Assembly: GCF_035046485.1 (NCBI RefSeq) | Contig: NC_085137.1 | Location: forward strand, 500,422,536 to 500,486,535 | Origin: Aedes albopictus | Taxonomy: Eukaryota > Arthropoda > Insecta > Diptera > Culicidae | Length of the DNA: 64,000 nt | Direction: 5' to 3' | Notes under the pieces: generated by a model | The model's input: only the letters and a program-made list of their open reading frames with translations | Told to the model about the DNA's origin: nothing | Databases searched by the model: none | Program-made: the position numbers and the translations under genes | Part shown: positions 1 through 11,161 of the stretch, piece by piece | How positions within the stretch are numbered: position 1 is the stretch's first letter | Layout of the letters: each line of letters opens with the position of its first letter

Positions 1-690
1 AGGAAATTTCAGATTATTTTTTTGCGAGTTTTGGAGGCGTTACGGAGGTGTTTTCGATGCAGGTCTCAGGTGCGTTACATGGAGTTCATGGGCGTTTTAG
101 GTGCTTCGGGGGGTCTCTGATGCGTTACATGGAGTTCGAGGGGATTTTGTGGGATTTCTGATTATTTTTGACGAGTTTTAGAGTCGTTACGTAGGCGTTT
201 TCGGAGCTTCCGGGCGGTCTCAGGTGAATTACGTGGGGTCCGTGGGGATTTCAGGCGGATTTGAAAGGCGTTTCATAAAATTTTAGAGGATTTTCAGAGA
301 CCTCTTAACGAAACCCCTTGAAACGCCCCGAAAATGCCTTTAAACACCCCTGTAACTTACATAAGCTCATTGAAACGCCCTTGAATTCCCTTAATTCCAT
401 TTTAAATGCCCCTGAAACCCCAAAATGTTCCTGAAACTCCCCTGATATGACCCTATCTGAAATGCTTCGATACGCCCTTGAAACCTCCGTAATCCCATTG
501 AAACGCCCTTGAAATCATCATAATCAATTTGAACGCCTCTGAAACTCTCTGAAATGTTCTTTATACCATTGAAATGCCCATACTCGCCCTGAAAGTGCTC
601 CTGTAATCGCCTAAAACAACCCAATGAAACACCCCTGAAGACCCTTGGAACTTCCTGGAAATCCCCTTGGCCCCATCTCAAATTTACAGG
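1..690. repeat. Degenerate minisatellite with internal inversion
   Basis: The left part repeats G/T-rich words such as GCGTTACATGGAGTTC (near 70 and 122) and GGCGTTTT. From about 300 the complementary words dominate (TGAAACGCCC, CCTTGAAA), so the array reverses orientation near 295. Units are imperfect, roughly 18-20 bp on the right, with a longer period near 148 bp on the left. The minus-strand ORF at 391-681 is a by-product of the repeat. Confidence 0.6.
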
Positions 691-1164
691 AGCAAGATCT
701 GTTCTGGCGAACTACATTCGCTCATTAAAGCCCTGACTTAAGTTATGCACAAATAACCTCTTTTTTATGCCCGTTTTAATGTATGCACCCCCAGCCAATA
801 CAGAGTTACATTTCTAAGGCTAGTTTCCACTTTGTACGTACTGAACAAAAAGATAGAACAAGTAATGGTCAAGTATGTAATGATTCCACTTCAAAATTAC
901 TTGAGCAGTTCGCAGGTAGCAAGCAAAGTGTATCATCGGTAATAGCTCCCATGCAATTCAAATGGAGCTGTCACTTAAATTTTCGGAAAATAGTCCATTA
1001 TTCTGTCTATAATTCCGTAAGGAAAAGTATTGCTCCAGTTGTCAAAAATACTTGCGGAAAAAGGAGGAATTCTACTTGAGCGCTCTATTTGGGAACAGGA
1101 AACTATATATTTGAAATTTCAAATATATTTTAAATAACCCAGATTTAATTTTTCGTTATTCATT
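691..1164. other. No recognised feature
   Basis: AT-rich sequence with a 98-aa open frame (783-1079, +) that shows no domain, signal or codon-like bias. I see nothing supportable here. Confidence 0.4.
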
Positions 1165-1390
1165 TACAGTTTTTTTGTGATTGATTAATCATGACTAATC
1201 ATGATTTTTAATCAATAAGCCATTGTTAATCATTAATCATAATCACTAATCACAGATAAAAGCAAATTTAATCATTAATCATAATCATTAATCATCCTAA
1301 AAATAAAATTTATCATTAATCTTAATCACAGAAATTGAAATTTTAATCATCAATGATTAATCATGATTAAATTTTTCGTTTATCATGAAC
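1165..1390. repeat. ATTAATCATGATT low-complexity tract
   Basis: Dense direct and inverted copies of ATTAATCATGATT-like words, largely self-complementary. Probably a simple-repeat expansion or the interior of an AT-rich MITE. Confidence 0.6.
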
Positions 1391-2037
1391 GCTCTGATGA
1401 GCAACTACGAATCGACTTAGGCCCTTTTAAATTAAGCTAATTTCGAGTAAAAGAAGTTAGTTTGCATAAGTTTTCTTATATTTTACGTGATTATACACAG
1501 AATCAAATTGAAATCAAAACCATAAAAAAAATCCACGCAACATTTCAAGGGGCCTGAGTAAATTTGAGATCTAGTCCAACTTGGGCCCTCTTAAATCGAC
1601 TTTGGCCCAAACGGAACTATGAATTTACTTAGGCCCTTTAAAAAAACATCTGAAAAGTCATGTTAAAATGGATTTTTGGTGAGGGTGAGGCAGTGTATCG
1701 ATAGATTACGTGATACTTGATAGGAATAACGGTAAATCTCGTTTGTTTACATTTTCAACTTAGGCCCTTATCACATGTTACGCTAAAATTAGCGACCGAC
1801 GAAAAAGTCTAAATCCACTCATATGAGAAAAATCGCCGACGGAGCATAGATGGCTCATTTGCGCTAACCGAAAAAAATAACCTTGATTTGCTAAGCATTT
1901 CCTGATCATTCCAGGCAGCAGACATTCCATGCCGTGCTATCTCTTATATCCCTTTCGTGACGAACCAGCACAATTGTGCTGTTGAGCAATAACAGTTTTG
2001 CCGATTTTTTTCATCTGTTTAGTTTTTGTTTTATGTG
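1391..2037. other. Unassigned AT-rich DNA with recurring GGCCC words
   Basis: CTTAGGCCC-like words recur near 1418, 1587, 1635 and 1762, suggesting old repeat material. There is no gene signal. The last 8 bases before the next element (2038-2045, ATGTAAAT) are the left TSD of the hAT element. Confidence 0.35.
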
Positions 2038-2045
2038 ATGTAAAT

Positions 2046-2555
2046 CAGCGTTTCTCAAACTATGGGTCGCAGGCTGATTTTTGATGGGTCGCGAATGCTT
2101 GGACGATATTGTAATAAATGCCTTAGTTAACTTATTCCAATGTTTAATTTACAAAAACTCTCTTGGAGAATGCACTGAGTTATTTCTAGAAATCAGGGTT
2201 CTCCTAATCAATTTGTTCCAAGATTTATAGGTATTATAAATCTTATTCTGGAGTATATTCAATATTGAAACTGCTTTCTGCATTCTGAAATCGATTCTGA
2301 AACTATGAGATTTCAATAAGAATGTGTTAGGTTCAGGTACAATTTCAGATTTTCCTAGTGTATTTAAGTATCCGTTTGCCGTTTTCAGTTTAAGTTGAAT
2401 TTAGCAATTAAAATTTCAAAAAAAAATGATATACCAAAAATCAGCAAAAAAAAACTACCAAATCTCGCCAAGAAACCAACGAACGTTTGGTAATATCGAA
2501 CTATTTGTTTATTTCAACCGAACTTCGATAAAGCTTAATTGCGTTAAAATTGTGC
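2046..2555 (+). mobile_element. hAT-type element, left arm
   Basis: It starts CAGCGTTTCTCAAACT, a hAT-like terminus. The matching inverted end is at 23070-23279 and reads CAGAGGTTCTCGAACT on the minus strand. The 8-bp duplication ATGTAAAT lies at 2038-2045 and 23280-23287, as expected for hAT. Taken together the two arms total only about 720 bp, so this was probably a short non-autonomous element into which everything between was inserted or wrongly scaffolded. Confidence 0.75.
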
Positions 2556-2557
2556 TA

Positions 2558-2643
2558 CACTCAGTCAAATAAACTTGAGATTTTGATAAGGCCAACCTTA
2601 TGAAACGGCCATTGTATAATTTATAATGATTAGAATGAATTTC
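2558..2643 (+). mobile_element. TA-flanked element, left end
   Basis: TA at 2556-2557 is followed by CACTCAGTCAAATAAACT. The inverted partner (CACTCAGCGAAAAAAACT on the minus strand) ends at 23067 before TA at 23068-23069. This fits a Tc1/mariner-type insertion nested in the hAT arm. The interior is cut by an assembly gap. Confidence 0.55.
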
Positions 2644-3143
2644 NNNNNNNNNNNNNNNNNNNNNNNNNNNNNNNNNNNNNNNNNNNNNNNNNNNNNNNNN
2701 NNNNNNNNNNNNNNNNNNNNNNNNNNNNNNNNNNNNNNNNNNNNNNNNNNNNNNNNNNNNNNNNNNNNNNNNNNNNNNNNNNNNNNNNNNNNNNNNNNNN
2801 NNNNNNNNNNNNNNNNNNNNNNNNNNNNNNNNNNNNNNNNNNNNNNNNNNNNNNNNNNNNNNNNNNNNNNNNNNNNNNNNNNNNNNNNNNNNNNNNNNNN
2901 NNNNNNNNNNNNNNNNNNNNNNNNNNNNNNNNNNNNNNNNNNNNNNNNNNNNNNNNNNNNNNNNNNNNNNNNNNNNNNNNNNNNNNNNNNNNNNNNNNNN
3001 NNNNNNNNNNNNNNNNNNNNNNNNNNNNNNNNNNNNNNNNNNNNNNNNNNNNNNNNNNNNNNNNNNNNNNNNNNNNNNNNNNNNNNNNNNNNNNNNNNNN
3101 NNNNNNNNNNNNNNNNNNNNNNNNNNNNNNNNNNNNNNNNNNN
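2644..3143. other. Assembly gap (500 N)
   Basis: Exactly 500 N, a conventional placeholder for a gap of unknown size. Confidence 0.99.
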
Positions 3144-3145
3144 CT

Positions 3146-3505
3146 GGGGATGTGACATTCCCCAGAAAGAAATCAAATGGGAATTTGTTGGTGGAAATAA
3201 TAAATTCAATGGACGTAAGTTACGAAACACAAAACAATTTCGTTATAAATTTCAAGCTTAAAGTTCCATTAGTCGCAAAAACAAAATATACGGCTTACAA
3301 AGGAATAGTTCTTCCACAAATGAACGAAACAGTAGTAGCATCAATAGCACTTGAAAATAATATTCTTATCCAAGAAGAAGACCAAAACTGGGGATTTGTT
3401 GTGTCAGAATCCCAATTTAATAAATGCAAAAGTTACTCACCATTAAGAATATGCGATTTTAAAACTGGAGAAATTAATCTAAACTCCGAAGAGGATTGTC
3501 TTCTT
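3146..3505 (+). pseudogene. Retroviral env-like gene, upstream fragment
   Basis: The frame is open from the assembly gap to the point where a hAT element interrupts it. The predicted segment is ectodomain-like: charged and Asn-rich with spaced cysteines. Its start is lost in the gap. It belongs with the fragment at 5128-6081, which is in the same frame once the insertion and one copy of its 8-bp duplication are discounted. I assign it to the env of an insect endogenous retrovirus (errantivirus or gypsy-like) because of its overall form: a long ectodomain, one C-terminal membrane anchor and a candidate LTR downstream. A BEL/Pao env is the alternative. Confidence 0.6.
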
Positions 3506-5119
3506 CAGTGATCCTCAGCCTAACTGTCTTTGCGGGCCAAAATTTAATTTTGAAAAGAGACTGCGGGCCGCAAGACATTTCAGAGTTTATTTTCAATAAT
3601 TTTCAAGATTTAACACAAAATACATTTGTGTGATTTTTCGAAAGTGAAAGAATAAACATTAGTCAAAATTCACAAATACACCTTTTTTTGATTGAACAAG
3701 AGAAAAAAATAAACAACCTGGAGTTATCAGGAGATTTTATTTTACTTGGAAAAAAAAATTGAAATTCGTGTGGTATTAAAAACACAAAATAATTTTTGCA
3801 GTTTTTGGTATTAATAATGTTGAAAAAAATATTTCAGACAAGCTACTTTAAGTCACAAAAAATAAGCAATAGCGACGCTGGCTAGAACAATATGAACCTT
3901 TTTAAGAATATTGTGGATAAACTTACAGCGTACTTATAGCGCAGATTATAAGTGCAGAATTGTGGAAGTCCTAGACACGAACACGAACAAATTTCTTGTA
4001 AAACCTCTGGATCCAGTTTTGACAAATTTCCGAATGGAGTTTCTTACTGCAGGTTAAGGATTTCCTGAGAAGTATTTAAAAAAAATCTTGGTACTGTGAG
4101 GTTTTCAGGATTTCTCGTGGAATTTGAGAAATTTCGGAATGATTTCTTTAGAAGCCAATGAAGAAAAACCTGCAGACATGATTTTCTGAGCAATGTGAAC
4201 AAGTATTTGTAGAAGATTTAGAATAGATATTTTAAGAGGAATTCCCAAAAGTATTGCTAGGAGAATAAAGAATATCTTGCCAAATCCCTGAAGTTTTTAG
4301 CGAAATTCCGAAAGTTTGGGCGATTTTTTTTTTTAAGAAATGATAGGCAACAATTCTGTAAAAAAAAATTAATTAGTTTCCTGGCAGAAGTGGTGAAATT
4401 TAGCCTAAACTTATTATTGAGGCAAAACCAGTGCTGACAATTTCATTTTGTCATATCTAAATTCAATCACCTACAGTTCATTTAGATGCTGAACCTGAGA
4501 ATATGGTAAATGAAAAACTTGTGCGGCTAGACCAGTTCTGCAAGAAAGTCACGGAAAAACCGCTATTTTTCGAATATTTGAGGTAAATGTCACGGACTAC
4601 CTTTGAAAAATGCCAAATGATATTCACCGTGAATATCATTGGCATTTTTCGAATGTAGTCCGTGACATTTACCTTAAATATTCAAAAAATATCGTTTTTC
4701 CGTGACTTTCTTGCAGAACTGGTCTAGCCGCACAAGTTTTTCATATATCATATTCTCAGGTTCAGCTTCTAAAATGAGCTGTAGGTGATTGAATTTAGAT
4801 ATGACAAAATGAATTTTTCAACACTGGGCGAAACACATCGTTCTTAACAACAGTTTCGAATATTTTCGAAACAATATTTGAAAAAGTAGCCTCTTACAGT
4901 TTGGAAAACTTTAAAAATCTTACTTATTTTGAAAAAATCTCCATGATATTGACAAAATTCATTCTCATCAAAGTTTTAAAATATGGTGAAATTTCTAATT
5001 TTCATTATGGAACCTTTACGTGGGCCGCTTTCTTATACATTTCAAAACCAGTACGCGGGCTGCACAAAATCTGGTCGAGGGCCGCATGCGGCCCGCGGGC
5101 CGCAGTTTGGTGACCACTG
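3506..5119 (+). mobile_element. hAT element inserted in env
   Basis: The 1,614-bp element begins CAGTGATCCTCAGCC and ends with GGTGACCACTG; both ends also carry GCGGGCCGC words just inside. Its 8-bp duplication GTCTTCTT is perfect at 3498-3505 and 5120-5127. No transposase ORF is visible, so it is non-autonomous. It carries a smaller hAT element at 4429-4826. Confidence 0.85.
4429..4826. mobile_element. Foldback hAT MITE nested in hAT
   Basis: An almost fully palindromic 398-bp element whose arms meet near 4630. Termini are CAGTGCTGA and CAGTGTTGA. The flanks GGCAAAAC (4421-4428) and GGCGAAAC (4827-4834) are a 7/8 match, consistent with an aged 8-bp duplication. A second family member is at 55132-55510. 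Confidence 0.8.
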
Positions 5120-5127
5120 GTCTTCTT

Positions 5128-6081
5128 AATCTAAGATTTAGAAACTCGTCCAAAAATTGCAAAATCCGAATTCTTAAAGTAACAAAAGAAACTTGGTTCG
5201 CAACAGAAGAACCGAATATTTGGGAGTATGTAACACCATATGAAATAAAAATCAACGTTTTTCATGGATTTAATCATACATTTATGACAATAAAAGGATC
5301 AGGTAGGCTCGAACTAACACCCGGAACGATAATTGTAACAAATAACACAAAACTGTCGTATTCAAACGAGACAATTTCTGAAAGTATATCAATTACTCAG
5401 ACTCATATTTGGAATGATTTAAATATAACAATAGAAGAATGGGAATCACAACTGATTCCAACCCTTAAAAATAACCTAACGTGGCATTCAATTTATGACC
5501 ACAAGAAACTATTCGACTTAGGAGTCGACGTCGAGGACATAAAAAAGTCCGTCCCAACATTAGAAAATATGATATACTCTCCACTAACATACCCCTGGAC
5601 GTTCTACAGTATGATATCTGTAGTAGGAATCATCATATCAGCTGTTATAATAATAATGATGTGTAAATTTAAAAACCACATCACATGTAAGGAAAAATCT
5701 AAACCACAACCCAAATTCACACGAAATGATATTATTCATCATGTTCAAATCGAGAAAAAAGACGAAACTGCTTTACATGAAATTTTTTGCAATCCTAATT
5801 TGATTCCCCAAAAGACAATATTACTAGATCGATCGAAAGTATCGCTCCCGCTACCAGCAATACCAGAAAACGAGGAAGACTACCTCGAAGCCATCTCAGA
5901 CGAAGTTAATTATTCTTCAAACGACACGGACAGTGTCGAGAAAAAGGTAAAAGAAACTAAAATTAGCAACAACCGTAACACATTACAAAGAAGCTTTTCT
6001 GTCTCAGAAAAGACAAAACAAATTTGGGAAAGAAATTCCCCAAACCGAAAAACAGTCAGTCTCTTTTCACCATCTTATTAA
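5128..6081 (+). pseudogene. Retroviral env-like gene, downstream fragment
   Basis: About 317 codons from the insertion site to a TAA at 6079-6081. It has several N-x-S/T sites, then a hydrophobic membrane segment at about 5610-5667 (centre VVGIIISAVIIIMM). A basic, Lys/Ser/Glu-rich cytoplasmic tail of about 135 residues follows. This is the layout of a class-I membrane glycoprotein. The frame is otherwise intact, so the hAT insertion is the main visible lesion; the N-terminal half is unseen (gap). An AATAAA on the plus strand near 6157 could serve as its polyadenylation signal. Confidence 0.6.
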
Positions 6082-6306
6082 CGTGAAACGTTGAAACAAA
6101 TGTCACAGATTTCGTGACTATAAAGAATTTCTCCAACAGGAAAGATCCATGAAAACTTAATAAAACCTAATATATATTTCCCAGTCTAAGTTCTTTCATT
6201 CACAGGAATCCACAACGAGAAAGAGACGGAAAACAAGGCAGAATAACAACGGATATCAATTGGAAATGTGATATTAAAGGAAGAGTCGACAATCGCGTAA
6301 ATTTAT

Positions 6307-6990
6307 CTAAAATCTTTCATTTAACAATCGTTCAAATACATTTTTTAAGAATTCTTCACGTTGCATTCCCGCAACATGTACCTCTGCTAGCCAGAATGTT
6401 CTCCGACCTAAAAGAAAACGTACGACTCTAGAAATAAAGGGTACTTCACCTATATGATGGACATCGAAGTCCCATCCCACGGTACGATAGAGGGCGCTCT
6501 CCTCTTCGTAGGTCTGTGCGCCTATGGCACCCGCAAGGCACCACCGACGGTTCAGCCAACGAGGCATTTCTATTAGAGAATCTCTAATAGTCAGCCGCCC
6601 CGTCCAAAGCTGGTTCCACAGCATAATCCAGTATGACCATTCGGCCAGTTTAGACGACGGCAGTCCTCCCACTGGCCACAGGAAGTGGCTTATAAGGCCA
6701 AGCCGAATCAGCCTTCTGACGCCGCCGCTCAAGTTTCGAGCCCATAGTCCGGGCTCGGGTCCAACGACGGAGCGATCACCATAGTAGTTCCAATTGTCGG
6801 TTGACAAATATCCGGGCCGGTGTGATTCCATCCTGATGCGGCTTTTCAGATCAACGACTCCAAAGCTCTGGAAACAAACTGTGACGGTTACAACCAAAAG
6901 ACAAGTATTTAAACCATCAAAACTTACCAACGCATAGAGAACACATACAGTAAGGTACCCATCACAGCCAAAACAAAATGACTTCATCAC
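6307..6990 (-). CDS. Unknown 227-aa ORF antisense to env
   Basis: An open frame of 227 codons on the minus strand, ending TAG at 6307-6309. I do not recognise the family. The first 21 residues are hydrophobic and Cys-containing (signal-peptide-like). A GTAAGT at 6927 and a pyrimidine-rich TTTGTTTCCAG ending at 6868 bound a 60-nt stretch that looks like a typical short dipteran intron. Its length is a multiple of three and it has no stop, so spliced and unspliced forms are both open. The remainder is Trp/Arg-rich. The 6430-6830 portion is clearly more GC-rich than env and the spacer around it, suggesting a different origin. It may be a cargo gene of the retroelement, a captured viral or host fragment, or a chance ORF. 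Confidence 0.4.
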   Translation of the reverse strand: MMKSFCFGCDGYLTVCVLYALVSFDGLNTCLLVVTVTVCFQSFGVVDLKSRIRMESHRPGYLSTDNWNYYGDRSVVGPEPGLWARNLSGGVRRLIRLGLISHFLWPVGGLPSSKLAEWSYWIMLWNQLWTGRLTIRDSLIEMPRWLNRRWCLAGAIGAQTYEEESALYRTVGWDFDVHHIGEVPFISRVVRFLLGRRTFWLAEVHVAGMQREEFLKNVFERLLNERF

Positions 6991-8518
6991 CCTGACTGTG
7001 ACAATAACCGCAGAAAGACTGATGCAACATCTTACACAGCAAAATTCTTACTATCTCTCAAGTTCAACCAAACATTCAACACGACAAAATTTTCACCACT
7101 TCATGTTTCTCAAGTTCACGCAACATCTGACAAAGCAAACATTATACGTTTGTAACAAACCAAAACATCTTCAAATAGAAAGTACTTCAAATGCTCAAAA
7201 ATTTGGTCTTCAAATTTCGGAATTCACCCCTAATTTTGGATTCCTGAATATGAATACAATTCTAAAAACATAAATAATCCAAAATCCAATAGCATTTTTC
7301 ACACAGTATTATTGATAAACAGAAGCAAAATCTGTAAATTAGGAGATCTATCAATCAAAAAAGAAAGATAATAGCATATCTCGATAATATAATTTGCAAT
7401 AGGATTTTCTTTATGCAATAACCAACTGTTAGCTAAACATCATATTAGTTTTCAATTCTAATCTTGCCTCAATAACAGGTTGAGAAGACAACGAGAACAT
7501 CAAGGATTGGACTATTTCAGTTGTCAATCGCTGAAATTAAAGTGTCTATCTTGTTAAACAGACACCAAAAATAAGCACACGAAAGATCGAGGATTGATTG
7601 ATAAAAAGTAGCTATGGAATGAGCAATACACCAAGTACGGCCAGTAAACATGCACGTATTGAGCTTCAAACCATAACCGTCAATAAGAACAAGAACATCA
7701 ATTACCTGAGTGACACAGAGATCAACAATCAAAGAACCAAAAAACAAATCATGAGAAACATGAGACGCACATTGATGCGAAAGGTATACAGAGAGTCCTA
7801 TACAAATATTAGGAATTACTCCCATAACTCATAATCCACGGTAAAACACGACTAAAGTTATGATTTCGTTTTATACTAAAAACAAAACAACACACGATCG
7901 AACGAACGATGGAACAAACGTATGAAATCTCACACGTAAACGAATCGCTGCAACAATGCATATCATCAGATGAAGTGTACACCAATATGACAACACACAT
8001 CTCTGGGTATCAGAGATAGGATTGAAGGAACAGAAACAGAAGATATTCAATACGATGGATTGGACTATATTAGAAACAGATTGGATAATAGCTACCTATA
8101 TTAATCATCCAACATCAATCAACTGCTTAGTAACACCATGAATCCAATCTCACCTAGAAGGACGAAGGATGCGGCTAACCTACTCTTTGAGGCAAGATTA
8201 TCGATCAAAATTAAAGTAACAGTAATTTAGTAACAATAATATGTAACAATAGTAACAGAAAACCAAAACCATTTTGCCAACACAACCATTGATGATACCA
8301 GGGTACCATCAAACTCGGGAAGTATAGGGCCATGAAGCGTCCGCATTGTCCCACCCTATCATAATTCTCCCACACGGAGCGCTTCAGTTCTACCAAAGAG
8401 AGACCATAACAATCAACACACAGCACAGGTAGCAACCACCACCGCAGGGCAGCAATGCAGCACGCAGAATTTGTAAACATTTTTTGCTAGGCGCATAGAG
8501 CTCAACGATAAAAGAGAA
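6991..8518. other. AT-rich spacer between env and candidate LTR
   Basis: No recognisable gene. Two further minus-strand ORFs (7517-7825, 102 aa; 8211-8480, 89 aa) are Cys- and Leu-rich with hydrophobic starts, but I cannot tie them to any family. They may be exons or relics of the same unknown antisense unit as 6307-6990. Confidence 0.3.
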
Positions 8519-8914
8519 TGCTACTGGTCAATGTATAGACTCGTGGAGCTCTACACGCCGCAAAGTCAGGGTCAAACAGAAAGCACATGTGGATCTACGG
8601 ATGACCGTTACTTTATGACAAACTTTAGAGCTTGAGCCCCGCGCACATGTAAATCTACGGTTGCCCGTTACATTGAATAAACAGACCACGCGCACATGGT
8701 GATCTACGGACCACCGTTAGTAAATTGTTTAATAACAAAGCCAACAACCTGTAGCCACTTGCCGGTATGCTAAGATATACACGTGATATTGTTGTAAACT
8801 TTAGAAATTAAGCTAGTTATATATACGTTAAGATCTTTTGAATAAACTAAGCAGTCTGAAAGTGGACATCAATGCGTGAAGCATATAATTTTGATGACAA
8901 CTCCACTTCTAACA
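8519..8914 (+). repeat. Candidate LTR with three enhancer-like repeats
   Basis: A purine-rich tract (AAAAGAGAA) is followed at once by TG; the right end is CTAACA. Between lie three related direct repeats (CACATG..GATCTACGG..ACCGTTA) starting near 8584, 8643 and 8693, a TATATATA-like box near 8820 and AATAAA near 8839. This is the order of a gypsy-type LTR (U3 repeats, TATA, polyA). No second LTR is in the window, so the boundaries are inferred. Confidence 0.4.
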
Positions 8915-9155
8915 TAGAATCAGTGCTTCACATGCGTGTTTTACGGTTTCTCAATTGAATATTTGTTAAATTATGGTTTCTCAATATTCAATTACTTCGT
9001 CGTAGAGATTTTTAAAATAATTCGCTTGTCTTTGGAAAGCGTTGAAGGCTTGTTCCCTATTGGATTCATATTTGAATGCCTTTGGCCACCCATAATCAGT
9101 ATAATGGCGTGTAACTCAGTAAGTAAGTATAACATAAAATCTCAAAGTTTCTAAA

Positions 9156-9468
9156 AATTCCCAATTTAGGAAATAATTGCAAAAAAATCATAATGATCAT
9201 GGAAAGGTGGGCGGTGGCGGTGAGGTGGCAGTTATTTTTAGTTTTTTTTTTTTTTTTTTTTTTGATGACTGACGGATCGATAAAACAGAACCCACTATTT
9301 TTCATATCGATGTACCGTCAAAAATCTTTATTAATCGATAACGAAGTGGCTTTGTTTTTATTCAAATATCTTTAAGAACGATGACGATCGCTATCGATTT
9401 TTTATATGAACGTCTTCAAAGGTCATTATAAAGAAAAGTAAAGATGTTTATAGAAATGGTTGACCGGG
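9156..9468 (+). repeat. Inverted repeat arm 1
   Basis: This 313-bp stretch matches, in reverse complement, 21798-22261 about 12.3 kb away. It includes a poly-T run and several ATCGAT words. It lacks the MITE present in the other arm, so it shows the empty site of that insertion. It could be a terminal inverted repeat of a long DNA transposon or two copies of an old repeat. Confidence 0.7.
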
Positions 9469-10149
9469 CGCCCGGCGGGATGCGCTTTGACATTGCATGT
9501 GCGCTGATAGCTCTCACGACGGGAAAAAGGGAAAAGTGACACCAACCGGTGCGCTGTGAGGCTCGGATTCAGAAATGATGAAAAGTCGTAAAATTCTCGG
9601 TGCTAAGGTACCGAGGGCAGGTTCTTCATGCGGTGGGTACTGATGCGGTGGTGTTGGATCGTAGCTATAGGAGTGATTCCGGCATGATCCCCCTCGCACA
9701 ACAAAAGCAGTACCCGGCTAATCAACAAAAACTATTGATAGTAGCGGGAACCAATGCCAAAAAAAACCCGAAATTGAAATGCGCCTTGATGCATCCACAT
9801 CGAGGCGGGGGATAGGTCTAGAATATTTGGTGGAAAACAAATACGATTAAGAACATGCATAATCTGCCATAGTTGTTCTCGATCGATTGTATCATACGCC
9901 GATTTGAAGTCGATGTCTGCAGCACCCAGGTTGGTGCAATTGATTTATGAGAAAAAATGCTGAAATAAACAGTGGTCTGGGTCTCCACATTTTTCCTAGC
10001 AAATATAAATGAAAAACTATCGATTAGCGTTTTCAGACTTCATATTTAGTGGTATTATCAATTTTATTCAATTATTTTACTACAAGGAGCTACTAATAGC
10101 ACCACTATTGGTACGTTTTCCATATCCCGAGATCATCGCAACTAATCGA
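9469..10149 (-). pseudogene. LINE reverse-transcriptase fragment
   Basis: On the minus strand, about 9842-9935 encodes DFKSAYDTIDREQLWQIM, which matches the conserved (V)DFKxAYDxIxR region of non-LTR reverse transcriptases (RTE- or I/R1-like). The rest of the interval gives no continuous frame, so it is a decayed piece. A domain search would settle the clade. Confidence 0.55.
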
Positions 10150-10280
10150 TTAATCATTAAGCTAAAGTGACCAGACGTCCCGCGTTTCGCGGGACAGTCC
10201 CGCATTTTGACCAAATGTCCCGCGACAAATTATGTCCCGCGTTCGTCTCAAATCGTAAAAAGGTCCCGCGTTTGAAAAAA
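10150..10280. repeat. CCCGCG-rich transposon terminus
   Basis: AAGTGACCAGACGTCCCGC followed by repeated, partly palindromic TCCCGCG words (10165-10270). It resembles one end of a DNA transposon. No opposite end was found nearby. Confidence 0.4.
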
Positions 10281-10495
10281 AATTCAACAAGCATTCAAAT
10301 TATTGTAGTAACTTCAAAGCCAAAATAGTCAAATCGGTTTTGTACAAAGCACAAATCACATCAAACATGTTCAGAGTTCAAAAACTGAAAGATTTTTGCG
10401 AGAAAGTACATGAAGATTCTGGGTTACAGTAAAGTTTGAACTGTTGAAAGCTTTTTTTATCAAGCGATAGCAGTCCAGCATTTTTGACGTAGGAC
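10281..10495. other. Unassigned DNA
   Basis: AT-rich, no repeat or gene recognised. It ends exactly where the histone-like units begin. Confidence 0.3.
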
Positions 10496-10730
10496 TACGT
10501 CTTTATTTTCTATACCGGGGTACACTTTGCAAAAACCAAAAATCGACCGCGTCACGAAATTATGAAAGATTTCAAACGTTAATAACTCAAAAAGTAAACA
10601 ATGGATTTTTCGGATTATAGCTCGAATCGACGGGAAAACTGCACAACAATTTTCTACAATACTTGAAAGTTACTATTTACAATCATAAACTATTGAAAAA
10701 TTGAAAATTGTTGACCCATCTTTTCACTGA

Positions 10731-10889
10731 CCAATCACGTGCAAGCAGAATTTTGGATTTTTCCTTGCGGTATAAAAGCATTCTGCTTCTTCTCATCTTC
10801 CATCAGTCTTCTTCGATGCCTCGACGAGAGCGCATCAGCGGAGCGCCCGTGGAGTATAAATTAAAATCTTCTTCTCGTTTTCGCTCAGT
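10731..10889 (+). promoter_or_regulatory. Tandem TATA-TCAGT promoters, unit A
   Basis: CCAATCACGTG (CCAAT box fused to an E-box) at 10731; TATAAAAG at 10771 with TCAGT initiator at 10803; a second TATAAA at 10855 with TCAGT at 10885. TATA-to-initiator spacing is about 30-32 bp in both, normal for arthropod core promoters. Confidence 0.6.
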
Positions 10890-11145
10890 GTTCTTCCGTG
10901 CGTCGTCGAGTGCGGAGGGTCGGCGAGAGCGCTTTTGCGTTTCGCTTGCCCATTCTTCACCAGACAGTCGAGCGTGGCAGACGGACGGACGCTGCCAACC
11001 GAGCAGTAGCGGCGGCGGTGAAATCAAATTTTCATCATCGGAGCGTGCGTCATTTGCACTTGCAACAACGGAGTCAGCACCATCGTCGAAGCAACTGATC
11101 TCCAGGATTTCAAGCAGATTTGATTTTGCGAAATCAAATTTAAAC

Positions 11146-11161
11146 AGTCCTTCTAAGGGCT
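11146..11161 (+). terminator. Histone-type 3' stem-loop, unit A
   Basis: AGTCCTTCTAAGGGCT: six-base stem (one G-T pair) and four-base loop, preceded by AAAC and followed by AGAAAT, as at histone mRNA 3' ends. Confidence 0.55.

Noticed and set aside
2598..3261. ORFs spanning runs of X on both strands (also 22217-22834)
   Set aside because: They are created by the N gaps.
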